A stretch of DNA of 64,000 bases, from the NCBI GenBank assembly GCA_947630765.1, contig CANRIX010000006.1, positions 1 to 64,000 of the forward strand, in the 5' to 3' direction. The notes under the pieces were generated by a model that made no database searches, had not been told where the DNA came from, and saw only the letters and a program-made list of their open reading frames with translations. The stretch comes from an uncultured Clostridia bacterium (GTDB taxonomy: Bacteria > Bacillota > Clostridia > Oscillospirales > CAG-382). Below, piece after piece: positions 1-8,379 of the stretch. Position 1 is the first letter of the stretch. Every line of letters begins with the position of its first letter. The position numbers were made by a program, and so were the translations under genes.

Positions 1-2060
1 TCAACTCCCGCGAATCCTTTTGCGCGGCGCACCCCTGCGCCGCCCCGCCTCGGGGGACGGGGTGAGACAGAACGGGACAGTCCCCGTGTTGTGCCGCCCC
101 GGGAAACCCCGCACCACGCCGGTCTGCGCTGCCGTACCCCGTGATGGTGTGTCCCGCGCTGCTCCGTACCACGCCCCGCTCCCGAAAATGGCGAGAAGTT
201 ACATTACTAACGAATGAACTAAGTAGTCTTGCCCTAATAAATCAACTCCCGTGAATCCCTTTGCGCGGCGCACTCTTGCGCCGCCCCGGGACGTGATGGG
301 ACAGTGCGAGACAGTACGGTGCAGCCCCGTGTTGTGCCGCCCCGGGAAACCCCGCACCACGCCGGTCTGCGCCGCACTGCTCTGGAACAGGACATCCACC
401 ACAGGACGGAAAAGCAAGCGGCAAGTCAATAACCACAGTATTGTGCCCTTTTCCTTCCGAATCAACTTCTGTGAATCCCTTTGCGCGGCGCACTCTTGCG
501 CCGCCCCGGGACGTGATGGGACAGCGCAAGACAGAACGGGACAGTCCCCGTGTTGTGCCGCCCCGGGAAACCCCGTACCACGCCGGTCTGCTTCGGGTCG
601 CTCTGCTTCGGGACGCCCGGTAACGCCTCCCGCACCGCCCTTACACCCCCGTGCGCCGGGACGCCACGCCCCTGAAAACGACGGGAGATTGCTTGCGGCT
701 TAACGACCGAAAAGCCGTTCCCAAAAAGGGTTTTTCAAACAAATCAACTCCCGTTAATCCCTTTGCGCCCTCGCACCCCTGCGCCGCCCTGCCACAGGAC
801 ACCCTGCCCCGGGACGTGATGGGACAGTGCGAGACGGGACGGGGCAGCCCCCGTGTTGTGCCGCCCCGGGACACCCCGCACCACGCCGGTCTGCACCGCT
901 TCCCGTGATGGTGTGTCCCGCGCTGCCCCGCGCCACGCCCCGCTCCCGAAAATGGCGAGAAGTTACATTACTACCGAATGAACTAAGTAGTCTTGCCCTA
1001 ATAAATCAACTCCCGTGAATCCCTTTGCGCGGCGCACTCTTGCGCCGCCCCGGGACGTGATGGGACAGTGCGAGACAGTACGGTGCAGCCCCGTGTTGTG
1101 CCGCCCCGGGAAACCCCGCACCACGCCGGTCTGCTTCGGGACGCTCTGCTTCGGGACGCCCGGTAACGCCCTCGCACTGTCCCGTACCACGCCGGTCTGC
1201 GCTGCCGGACCCTGTGATGGAGCGCCCCGCGCTGCCCCGCACCACGCCCCGCTCCCGAAAATGGCGAGAAGTTACATTACTACCGAATGAACTAAGTAGT
1301 CTTGCCCTAATAAATCAACTCCCGCGAATCCCTTTTGCGCGGCGCACTCTTGCGCCGCCCCGGGACGTGATGGGACAGTGCGAGACGGGGCGGGGCAGCC
1401 CCCGTGTTGTGCCGCCCCGGGAAACCCCGCATCACGCCGGTCTGCTTCGAGACGCCCGGCAACGCCCCCCGCACTGCCCTTGCACCCCCCGTGCACCGGG
1501 ACGCCACGCCCCTGAAAACGACGGGGAATTGCTTACGGCTGAACGACCGAAAAGCCGTTCCCAAAAAGGGTTTTCCTAATAAATCAACTTTCGCGAATCC
1601 TTTTGCGCAGCGCACCCTTGCGCTGCCCCGGGACGTGATGGGACAGTGCGAGACAGTACGGTGCAGCCCCGTGTTGTGCCGTCCCGGGAAACCCCGCACC
1701 ACGCCGGTCTGCGCCGCACTGCTCTGGAACAGGACACTCACCCCAGGACGAAAAAGCAAGCGGCAAGTCAATAACCACAGTATTGTGCCCTTTTCCTTCC
1801 GAATCAACTTCTGTGAATCCCTTTGCGCGGCGCACCCCTGCGCCGCCCCGCCTCGGGGGACAGTGCAAGACAGAACGGGACAGTCCCCGTGTTGTGCCGC
1901 CCCGGGACACCCCGCACCACGCCGGTCTGCGCTGCCGTACCCCGTGATAGAGCGCCCCGCGCTGCCCCGCGCCACGCCCCGCTCCCGAAAATGGCGAGAA
2001 GTTACATTACTAACGAATGAACTAAGTAGTCTTGCCCTAATAAATCAACTTCTGTGAATC
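1..2060. repeat. Modular tandem repeat array, eight units plus the start of a ninth
   Basis: No gene is supported here. A unit of about 220-310 bp recurs, each starting at AATCAACTyyyG (near 1, 240, 462, 742, 1005, 1313, 1582, 1803 and 2044). The first 130-150 bp is common to all units (GCGCGGCGCAC, CGGGACGTGATGGGACAG, GTTGTGCCGCCCCGGGA, CCACGCCGGTCTGC). Each unit ends in one of three interchangeable tails. Tail A contains GAAAATGGCGAGAAGTTAC and GAACTAAGTAGTCTTGCCC, tail B contains AAGCAAGCGGCAAGTCAATA, and tail C contains GACCGAAAAGCCGTTCCC. Reading left to right the tails are A, B, C, A, A, C, B, A. Short ORFs inside are proline/arginine-rich and carry no RBS, so I treat them as spurious. 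The unique spacers and short repeats of a CRISPR are absent. Confidence 0.85.
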
Positions 2061-2380
2061 CCTGTGCGCCTTCGCACGCCTGCGCCCCAATTCAAAATGT
2101 GATGGGGAAGTGTGAGACTGGACGGGGCGATGTGAGACGCGCCGCCTTGCCCACTTCGGGGCGTGATAGGTCGGTGCGTCCATGTCGCTCCGCGAACTCC
2201 GTTTCATGCCCCGCTGAAACGCTGGTCTGCACCGCTTCCTGTGATGGGACGCCCAGCGCCGCGGGTGCGACGGGACACCCCTCCCGCCACGTCACCACAC
2301 CCCGCCACGTCACCACGCCACGCACCGCACACCCCACCGCCACGCACACCGTGCCCGCACGCACCGAAAGGAGCCACGCC
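2061..2380 (+). other. Degenerate last repeat unit and C-rich leader of the decarboxylase gene
   Basis: The ninth unit of the array degenerates here: GTGATGGG and GCTGGTCTGCACCGC remain recognisable. It then passes into a strongly C-rich, G-poor stretch with CCACGTCACCAC repeats (about 2280-2360). It ends in the RBS GAAAGGAG before the ATG at 2381. No clear sigma-A promoter was found, so the decarboxylase may be transcribed from within the repeat array. Confidence 0.5.
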
Positions 2381-3754
2381 ATGCGTAACGACCGCCTGCT
2401 GCCGCTGCTCGAGCGGCTCGCCGGGACCGCCCTGCCCATGCACATGCCCGGCGGCAAGCGCCGCTTCCCGTCCGCGCTGCCCTACCGCCTCGACGCGACC
2501 GAGCTGCCCGCCCTCGACGACCTCCACGCCCCGACCGGCGTTTTGCGGACGCTCGAACGGCGCGCTTCCGCCCTTTGGGGGTGCGAACAGACGTTTGTGA
2601 TGGTGAACGGCGGGACCGGGGCGCTGCTTTCCGCCGTGCGGGCCGCCGGGGGTGGGACGCTGCTCATCGCCCGCAACTGCCACCGCTCGGTCTACAATGC
2701 GGCGGAGCTTTGCCGCCTGCCGCTCGCCTTTCTCGTCCCCGAATCGGACGGGACGATCCTGCCCGAAACGGTCGAAAAAGCGTTCCAAAACGGACAGAAT
2801 ATCGAACTCATGGTGATCACTTCGCCGACCTACGAGGGCACGGTCAGCGACGTTTCCGCGATCGCGGCGATCTGTCGCCGACACGGTTCGCGCCTGCTGG
2901 TGGACGAAGCGCACGGCTCGCACCTCGCGTTCCTGCCCGGCTGGGAGGACAGAACAGCCGTTCGGCGCGGTGCGGACTTCGTCGTGCACAGCCTGCACAA
3001 GACCCTGCCCGCCCTGACGCAGACGGCGCTGCTCCACGCGCCGGCGGACTGGACGGACCGGCTCCGCTTCGCCTGCAGCGTCTTTGAAACGTCCAGCCCG
3101 TCCTATATCCTGCTCGCGTCGGTCGATGAATGCCTCGCCTTCTTAGAGCGCGACGACGCGGCGGCGGTCTGGCGGGACTATGCGGACGCGCTGGGTGAAG
3201 TAAGGGAACGGCTGTTCGCCTGCTTGCGGCATTTCCGCCTGTATGACGCCGAAAACGCCGAGCCGGGGAAGCTGCTGCTCCTGACCGGCGGGACGTCCGG
3301 CGTGGAAACGGCGCAGGCGCTGCGGGAGCGGTTCGCCATCGACGTGGAGTACGCCTACCCGGACCGCCTGCTCGCGATGACCTCGGTCTGCGACGACCGC
3401 GAGACGCTCGGACGGTTCGCCGACGCGGTGCTGACGCTGGACGGCGAAGCGGTGGGGGAGGGGGCGCCGGAGCACCCGCCGCTGTTCCGGCAGAGCGGGG
3501 AAAACCCCTTGCCGCAAGCCGTTTTTCAGCCATTCGAGCTGCGCGACGCGCCGTCCAGAACCGTGCCGCTCGCCGCGTCCGCAGGGGAGATCTCGCTCGA
3601 GTACGTCTGGGCGTATCCGCCGGGCATTCCGGCGCTTTTGCCGGGGGAGCGCGTCCCGGAGGGGCTGCCCGAACGGCTGCACGCGCTCGCCGCGTCCGGC
3701 GTTTCGGTGCGTTCGTCGTCCGGCAGGTTCCCGACGCTGTCGGTCCTTGCGTGA
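2381..3754 (+). CDS. Orn/Lys/Arg decarboxylase-family PLP enzyme
   Basis: Predicted 457-residue fold-type I PLP enzyme of the short Orn/Lys/Arg decarboxylase group (SpeA/YaaO-like). Such enzymes decarboxylate a basic amino acid to a polyamine precursor in the cytosol. The N-terminus carries the family MHMPGGK motif, followed by NGGTGALL (cofactor phosphate site), VDEAHGSH with Asp175 and His178, and SLHKTLPALTQT with Lys207 as the expected Schiff-base lysine. The start at 2381 follows GAAAGGAG at good spacing. The frame stays open further upstream, but that part is repeat array. Substrate cannot be told from sequence. A potABCD polyamine importer lies 17 kb away, but no functional link is shown. 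Confidence 0.85.
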   Translation: MRNDRLLPLLERLAGTALPMHMPGGKRRFPSALPYRLDATELPALDDLHAPTGVLRTLERRASALWGCEQTFVMVNGGTGALLSAVRAAGGGTLLIARNCHRSVYNAAELCRLPLAFLVPESDGTILPETVEKAFQNGQNIELMVITSPTYEGTVSDVSAIAAICRRHGSRLLVDEAHGSHLAFLPGWEDRTAVRRGADFVVHSLHKTLPALTQTALLHAPADWTDRLRFACSVFETSSPSYILLASVDECLAFLERDDAAAVWRDYADALGEVRERLFACLRHFRLYDAENAEPGKLLLLTGGTSGVETAQALRERFAIDVEYAYPDRLLAMTSVCDDRETLGRFADAVLTLDGEAVGEGAPEHPPLFRQSGENPLPQAVFQPFELRDAPSRTVPLAASAGEISLEYVWAYPPGIPALLPGERVPEGLPERLHALAASGVSVRSSSGRFPTLSVLA

Positions 3755-3775
3755 CCGTTCGGTTCGGCAGGGGTA

Positions 3776-3829
3776 AGAACATGTGTTCTGTTTTGCGATA
3801 GTATAGCACGAACGGGCGTTCTTTGTCAA
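3776..3829 (-). promoter_or_regulatory. Leftward sigma-A promoter carrying two LexA boxes
   Basis: On the minus strand TTGACA (3829-3824) and TATACT (3805-3800) are 18 bp apart. Two Firmicutes-type LexA sites GAAC-N4-GTTC overlap it: 3810-3821 inside the spacer and 3777-3788 just after the -10. The second has the same AGAAC...GTTCT flanks as the recA box. The promoter points into the decarboxylase gene in antisense, and no minus-strand gene with an RBS is visible downstream. The LexA sites are palindromic and could also act on a weaker rightward TTGTCA/TATAGT pair (3823-3852). Confidence 0.65.
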
Positions 3830-4236
3830 TCGGCAAAACGTAGAATTATAGTTGTTTGAAATTGAATAATTTGTGCAAAGTGCTAAACTCTGCCCGTCTC
3901 CTGCCGCTCGTCCTCCGCGCCGGAATCGGGCGGTTTTATTTTTGCAAATTTTTTTACGCAAATTTGCCCCCCGCCGGAGCCCCTCGCGCATGTACGCTCG
4001 CGCGTGCGCTCCACCACAAAGAAAACCTTTAGGTATATGGAAGTAGTAGTCGTAGTAGTAGGCGGCCGGATTTTGTGGAAAAGTGGGAAAAACCGTTGGC
4101 ACAGCTGGATTCTGCATGTGGAAAGCTGTGTGGACAACTTGTGGAAAAGTGCCGAGTTATCCACAAATTGTCCACATTTTTCTGCATTTGCATGTGGATA
4201 ACTTTTCCGCAACTGCGGCAGAAGAACACCTGTTCG
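3830..4236. other. Candidate replication origin: AT-rich DNA, TAG trinucleotides, DnaA boxes
   Basis: Seven DnaA-box-like nonamers lie in 128 bp. Perfect TTATCCACA is at 4157-4165 (+) and 4193-4201 (-). One-mismatch boxes are at 4074-4082 (-), 4129-4137 (-), 4140-4148 (-) and 4168-4176 (+), and a two-mismatch box is at 4117-4125 (-). Left of the first box comes a GC-rich spacer (GCGGCCGGA, 4062-4070), then TAG TAG TCG TAG TAG TAG (4044-4061), then AT-rich stretches (3840-3880, 3930-3967). Box, GC spacer, trinucleotide repeat and AT-rich DNA in this order match the basal unwinding system described for Bacillus oriC (DnaA-trios). Unusually, neither dnaA nor dnaN, rpmH or rnpA is adjacent. Confidence 0.65.
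4223..4236. promoter_or_regulatory. LexA-box-like palindrome right of the candidate origin
   Basis: GAAC-ACCT-GTTC with flanking A and G matches the Firmicutes SOS box and sits 22 bp from the last DnaA box. No clear promoter overlaps it. It is the third GAAC-N4-GTTC site within 460 bp. Confidence 0.5.
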
Positions 4237-4387
4237 GACCCCTTTTTCGGGGGCCAAAATTCGCTCTTTTTCGTCCATCGGAGCACACACATTCTCGACA
4301 GGATTCGACAAATACACAAGCTAAACAGACTGCTTAAACGAACGGGACGATCCCCCGAAAAAACCTGCCCGAAAACCGCAAAACCCC

Positions 4388-4416
4388 TTGCAAAACCGAC
4401 GCGAATCGTGTATACT
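4388..4416 (+). promoter_or_regulatory. Sigma-A promoter of the serine acetyltransferase gene
   Basis: TTGCAA (4388-4393) and TATACT (4411-4416) are separated by 17 bp, about 30 bp before the start codon. Confidence 0.75.
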
Positions 4417-4445
4417 GTAAAAAACCGACCACGGAGGTGGAACTG

Positions 4446-5345
4446 ATGACGGAACCAACCAAGGGGGAGCGCTCGCCCGGAACCGGCGCATACGTCCCGG
4501 ACGGGCTGCCCGAGCGGCTGCTGTCCCTCCGCTGCGCCGGGACCGACGCGGCCGCAGGCGGCTTCGGGGTCAAACTGCGGACGCAGCGAGCGACTGAACT
4601 GTTCCGCATGGCGATGTATCCGAACCTGTTTTCGACCGAGCCGATCCCGGCGGACGGCCTGCCCGCTTTCGTCGCGGAAAAGCTCGAGCAGGGCGCCGAA
4701 TTGCTCTGCGAGCTGACCAAAACCGCATTCCGCTGCGCGGACGGGACGGTCTGCCCGGAGACGCAGGCGGTGCGTGCGGTCGAGCGGTTCGTCGACGCAC
4801 TGCCGGAGGTCATGCGGGTGCTGCAGACCGACATCGACGCGGCCTACCTCGGCGACCCGGCGGCGAAAAGCCCGCTGGAGATCCTGCTCGCGTATCCGTC
4901 GTTCGAGGCGGTCAGCATCCACCGGCTCGCGCACGCGCTGCTCTGCGCCGGCGTGCCGCTCCTGCCGCGCATCATGAGCGAGTACGCCCACCAGAAAACC
5001 GGCATCGACATCCACCCGGGCGCGAAGATCGGCGAACGCTTCTTCATCGACCACGGCACCGGCGTCGTCATCGGCGAGACCTGCACCATCGGGCGGGACG
5101 TCAAGCTCTACCAAGGGGTCACGCTCGGCGCACGGAGCTTCGAGCTGGACGACGACGGGCACCCGGTCAAGGGCATCAAGCGCCACCCGGACATCGAGGA
5201 CCGGGTCGTGATCTACGCGGGCGCGACCATCCTCGGCGGGGACACGGTCATCGGGCACGACAGCGTCATCGGCGGCAACGTCTGGCTGACCCGTTCCGTT
5301 CCGCCGCACACGAAGGTGTATAATACGCTTTCGTCGAGAATGTGA
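4446..5345 (+). CDS. cysE: Serine O-acetyltransferase
   Basis: Predicted 299-residue cytosolic enzyme that transfers acetyl from acetyl-CoA to L-serine, giving O-acetylserine, the first step of cysteine synthesis. An alpha-helical N-terminal region (about 1-175) precedes a left-handed beta-helix. The latter shows the family sequence [36 protein letters not shown] and [11 protein letters not shown]. The His in DHGTG and the His in KRHP are the conserved active-site residues. The length fits the longer anaerobe-type (EpsC-like) group. ATG 4446 follows GGAGGTGG, and I prefer it to the in-frame GTG at 4437, which is part of that RBS. It has its own promoter and is the first gene right of the candidate origin. 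Confidence 0.9.
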   Translation: MTEPTKGERSPGTGAYVPDGLPERLLSLRCAGTDAAAGGFGVKLRTQRATELFRMAMYPNLFSTEPIPADGLPAFVAEKLEQGAELLCELTKTAFRCADGTVCPETQAVRAVERFVDALPEVMRVLQTDIDAAYLGDPAAKSPLEILLAYPSFEAVSIHRLAHALLCAGVPLLPRIMSEYAHQKTGIDIHPGAKIGERFFIDHGTGVVIGETCTIGRDVKLYQGVTLGARSFELDDDGHPVKGIKRHPDIEDRVVIYAGATILGGDTVIGHDSVIGGNVWLTRSVPPHTKVYNTLSSRM

Positions 5346-5516
5346 ACGAAAAGAGCGTGCGCAACGCACGTTCATACCCATTTGTAAAGAAACTTTCCCC
5401 ATGGAAAACGCTCGCCGAAAACGGGTTTGCGGGATCCGCAAACCGGAAGGGACGGGCCTTTCCGCTCCCGGCGGGGCGACGTGGACGATAAACGCAAAAA
5501 CGAGGGGAGGACCGAC

Positions 5517-5822
5517 ATGGCAAGGCTCGCGATGATGCTTGCCCGCATTCTGGACGCAAGCGACACCGTGCATTTGATCTTTTCGCCCCTGCGGAAGCTC
5601 TTGAAGATGGGTGCGGTGTTTTTCCTGCTGTTTTTCGCGCTGTTCGCGCTCTCGTTCACGCATTTCGTCATGGTCACGGCGCCCGCCCTCCTTTTCGAGG
5701 CGTATTTTTATTACATCTATTGTAAGCTGTGGAAAACCTACCGCTATTCCACCGTGTATTTGGTGCTCAACCCGCTCCTGGCGTTCGGCTCGGCGGTCGG
5801 ACTGCTCGCTTTCTTGGATTAA
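5517..5822 (+). CDS. Small membrane protein of unknown function
   Basis: A 101-residue protein I do not recognise. A short amphipathic N-terminus (MARLAMMLARILDASDTVHL) leads to about three hydrophobic segments: roughly 28-48, 50-65 and 77-98. ATG 5517 is preceded by GGGGAGG. The frame is open further upstream to 5427, but that part has no RBS and is hydrophilic. The gene ends 21 bp before the MutS-like gene, so the two are probably co-transcribed. No promoter stands out in 5346-5516. Confidence 0.6.
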   Translation: MARLAMMLARILDASDTVHLIFSPLRKLLKMGAVFFLLFFALFALSFTHFVMVTAPALLFEAYFYYIYCKLWKTYRYSTVYLVLNPLLAFGSAVGLLAFLD

Positions 5823-5843
5823 AAGGATATAGGAGGTGCAAAG

Positions 5844-7430
5844 ATGAACGAAAGTTTGATCTGGTTTGACGGTCAGCCGGAAACGTCGTTCAAGGACTTC
5901 GATTTCATCGACGAATTGGACCTGCCCTCGTTCCTCAACGTGAATCGCGACAGGCGGGTCGGGGAGCCGAAGCACGAGCTGCGGGGGTACTTCTCCGTCC
6001 GGGAGGACACGCTGTCCATGCGGCAGGAGCTGTTCGCGGAGCTTTTGCAGAAGCCGGCGCTCTACGCCGAGCTGAACGAGAGCTTTTCCATCCTGCGCGA
6101 ATTCTTCGAGATCCAAACGGCGAAGGACGGCGCCCCGTCGAACGAAAAACTGCTCTACGACATCAAACGGTTGGAGTCCTACGTCTCGTACGTGCGGAAG
6201 ATGCGGGACATTTTTGCCGGCCATGCGGTGGAAAGCGCCTCCCTGAAACGGCTGGAAGAAACGGTATCGACCTTGTACGACGTGCAGGAGTACGAACAGC
6301 TGTGCAAGATCGTTCAGGAGCGGATCTCCACCATCACGCATATCAAGAGCGTCACCATCGGGGTCAACCTGGACGCACAGCTGCGCCCGATCGAAGCCGG
6401 ACTGGTCGCCGTGAACGACGAATGCTATGTGTCGGGGGACCTGCTGAACCGAATCTTCCGAATGCAGTTCGACGACAACCGAACCTACGACTGCCTTGCG
6501 CCGTTGGTCCCGATCGACCGCAGGCTGAGCAACGAGGAGCTGGGTGCGGTCCGCATGTCGATCAATTCCGCGATCAACAAAATTTTCGCTTCCTCTTTGA
6601 AGCACTGCTCGTCGGCGGTCAAGAGATTCTCCGTGGAGCGGTTGAAACCGCTGCTGCCGCTGCTGGAGGAATGGCGGTTCGTGGTTTCCTGCGTGACGCC
6701 GCTGGCGGAGCTGAAAAAGGACGGCTTTCCCCTCTGCAAAGCCGATTTCGGGGAGCGCGACAGCGTGACCGGGCTGTATCACCCGATCCTGGCGCTGTCG
6801 GCGGCGGGACGGTCCGCGATCGTGCAAAACGACCTGCTGTTCGACGAAACGGCGGGCATCTATCTCCTGACCGGGCCGAACCAGGGGGGCAAGTCCATCT
6901 ATACGAAATCCGTGGGCGTCCTGTACGCGATGCTGCACCTGGGGCTTCCGCTGCCCGCCGAAAGGGCGGTTTGCCGTCCGACGGACGCGATCCTGGTGCA
7001 TTTCATCGACGCCAAAAAGACCTCGTACCAGGACGGCAGACTGTCTGAGGAATGCAAGAAAATCGACAAGATCAACCAATTGATGACGCAAAAAAGCTTG
7101 TTCCTGTTCGACGAAGCGTTATCCAGCACGAACGCGACGGAAGCCACGGCGATCTCCGCCGAGATCCTCGCGGCGTACGCCGAGATCGGCGCACGGGGCA
7201 TCTGGACGACGCATTTTCACGAGCTTTGCCAGCTGGAGCGCACGTCGGATCCCGCAAGATCGAAGCTCTGCAACATTCGCGCCCAGATCGACGAAGCGTC
7301 CCATCGACGGATGTTCCGAATCGTGCGCGGGGATTATGGGCAAAGCTACGCGATCGACGTCGCAAGGCAGTACCATTTGACAAGGGAGGAGATCCTGCGG
7401 ACCGCGTGCGGGGAAACTGCCGATCCGTAG
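5844..7430 (+). CDS. MutS-family ATPase without mismatch-recognition domain
   Basis: A 528-residue protein whose C-terminal half is the MutS ABC-type ATPase: Walker A GPNQGGKS at 344-351, Walker B LFLFDEAL near 420-427, then the STN signature and TTHFHELCQL. The N-terminal half is helical and corresponds to the core/lever domains. The mismatch-binding domain with its Phe-x-Glu motif is missing, and the protein is far shorter than MutS (about 850). It also lacks a C-terminal Smr nuclease, so it is not MutS2. It belongs to the poorly characterised MutS-related ATPases. Start ATG 5844 follows AGGAGGTG. A role in DNA metabolism is inference only. Confidence 0.85.
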   Translation: MNESLIWFDGQPETSFKDFDFIDELDLPSFLNVNRDRRVGEPKHELRGYFSVREDTLSMRQELFAELLQKPALYAELNESFSILREFFEIQTAKDGAPSNEKLLYDIKRLESYVSYVRKMRDIFAGHAVESASLKRLEETVSTLYDVQEYEQLCKIVQERISTITHIKSVTIGVNLDAQLRPIEAGLVAVNDECYVSGDLLNRIFRMQFDDNRTYDCLAPLVPIDRRLSNEELGAVRMSINSAINKIFASSLKHCSSAVKRFSVERLKPLLPLLEEWRFVVSCVTPLAELKKDGFPLCKADFGERDSVTGLYHPILALSAAGRSAIVQNDLLFDETAGIYLLTGPNQGGKSIYTKSVGVLYAMLHLGLPLPAERAVCRPTDAILVHFIDAKKTSYQDGRLSEECKKIDKINQLMTQKSLFLFDEALSSTNATEATAISAEILAAYAEIGARGIWTTHFHELCQLERTSDPARSKLCNIRAQIDEASHRRMFRIVRGDYGQSYAIDVARQYHLTREEILRTACGETADP

Positions 7431-7433
7431 GAC

Positions 7434-7462
7434 TTGACAAACCGGGAACGGTGTGCTATACT
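7434..7462 (+). promoter_or_regulatory. Sigma-A promoter for the ATC-start gene
   Basis: TTGACA (7434-7439) and TATACT (7457-7462), 17 bp apart, begin four bases after the MutS-like stop codon. Transcription should start near 7469, so a start codon must lie downstream of that. Confidence 0.85.
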
Positions 7463-7540
7463 GAAGCAAAGCAGGAGGAGACACTCATCGTCAAAAACGC
7501 AGCTTTACGTCCCGGAACGCAACAAAGGGGGTCGGAACCC

Positions 7541-8161
7541 ATCGAAAAGAATATTTCCGTCGTTGACGAAACCGGCAAGGTATATGAAGCGACCTACCCG
7601 AAACGGGCAAAAGGTCTTGTGAAAAAAGGCAGGGCACGCTTCGTTGACGAACAGACCATCTGCCTTGCGTGTCCGCCGCAAAAAACGGAGGATATGAAAA
7701 TGTCAGATAAAGAAGTCATGCTTGAAACGACGCAGGAACCGCTTGAAGCCCCGACGCAGAACGCGGGGACGGCGGAAACCGCGGAAATGCCTACCGTCGC
7801 GTACATTCTGCAGCAGTTGGAGGCCATCCGGCAGGACAACGCGCACATCCACGAAGCGCTCGAAAGTCTCCTCGCGATGAGCGACGGGGAAAGCGGTGCG
7901 CCCGGTTCGCCCGGCAACGATCTGGGTCCGGCGAAAGCCGCCGCGATCGCCGACGTGGTGAAGTGCCGCGAAACCACCAACCAGAGGCTGATCGACTTCT
8001 ATGTGCGGCTTTACGAGGATTGCAAGCCGCAGACCCGTGCGCCGGAGGACGAGATCGCGAATCTTTTTACCCTGCTCGAGCGAAATGCGCTTGGCGGCTT
8101 GAGCGACCAGGAGATCCGGACGCTCCTGCTGAACGCGTTGCAGAAACGGGTCATCGGGTAA
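7541..8161 (+). CDS. Conserved hypothetical protein with apparent ATC start codon
   Basis: About 206 residues. The N-terminal 50 residues (EKNISVVDETGKVYEATYP, then KRAKGLVKKGRARFVDE and TICLACPP) form a small domain I recall from many clostridial proteins, where it normally begins Met-Glu-Lys/Asn. Here that Met position is ATC (7541), preceded by AAAGGGGG at 9 nt. A second ATC at 7487 sits 7 nt after AGGAGGAG in the same frame. No ATG, GTG or TTG occurs in frame between the promoter and GTG 7619, which is inside the conserved domain. The C-terminal 150 residues are helical with acidic stretches. Function unknown. A start at ATG 7694 would lose the whole domain. Confidence 0.6.
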   Translation: MEKNISVVDETGKVYEATYPKRAKGLVKKGRARFVDEQTICLACPPQKTEDMKMSDKEVMLETTQEPLEAPTQNAGTAETAEMPTVAYILQQLEAIRQDNAHIHEALESLLAMSDGESGAPGSPGNDLGPAKAAAIADVVKCRETTNQRLIDFYVRLYEDCKPQTRAPEDEIANLFTLLERNALGGLSDQEIRTLLLNALQKRVIG

Positions 8162-8189
8162 GAAAACGCAACCGCGGGGAAGTCGTAAC

Positions 8190-8313
8190 GCTTTCCGAAA
8201 GGAAAAAAGGGACCCTTGGTTTCGGGGATTCCCCATCGCGCAGGGATTTGAACGAAGCGTTCAAGACCGCGTGGCGGGGGACATATCGGGAGACCTTGGG
8301 TCTCTCTTTTTTT
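8190..8313 (+). terminator. Structured 3' region ending in an intrinsic terminator
   Basis: GAGACC-TTG-GGTCTC (8290-8304) followed by TCTTTTTTT is a classic intrinsic terminator. Between the stop codon and it lie further short inverted repeats: GGGGATTCCCC (8224-8234) and GAACG-AAG-CGTTC (8250-8262). The 3' UTR may therefore fold into a compact RNA. Confidence 0.75.
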
Positions 8314-8320
8314 GTATAAA

Positions 8321-8372
8321 TATCGTGATACGATAAAAAATACTTGACATTCGATAAAAAGCATGCTATACT
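8321..8372 (+). promoter_or_regulatory. Strong promoter with upstream inverted repeat
   Basis: TATCGT-GAT-ACGATA (8321-8335) is a 6-bp-arm inverted repeat just upstream of TTGACA (8344-8349) and TATACT (8367-8372), 17 bp apart. The repeat may be an operator or activator site. The transcript would begin near 8379 in the C-rich region. Confidence 0.7.
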
Positions 8373-8379
8373 GTCCGCA

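Noticed and set aside
1..2060. CRISPR array
   Set aside because: Repeated units are 220-310 bp with shared heads and recurring tails; there are no short repeats with unique spacers and no cas genes.
2054..2380. N-terminal extension of the decarboxylase by 109 codons
   Set aside because: The extension lies in the repeat array and C-rich leader and lacks an RBS, while ATG 2381 has a good one and begins near the family motif.
4029..4317. Short minus-strand ORFs across the origin-like region
   Set aside because: Their sequences are translations of the DnaA boxes and trinucleotide run, without an RBS or recognisable domain.
4029..7091. Minus-strand ORF of 1020 codons across the serine acetyltransferase and MutS-like genes
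   Set aside because: It is the complement of clearly recognisable genes, has no RBS and a composition typical of a GC-rich antisense frame (Arg, Gln, Val, Asp-rich).
8250..8262. LexA box in the 3' UTR hairpin
   Set aside because: The spacing in GAAC-GAAGC-GTTC is five bases rather than four and it is better explained as an RNA stem.
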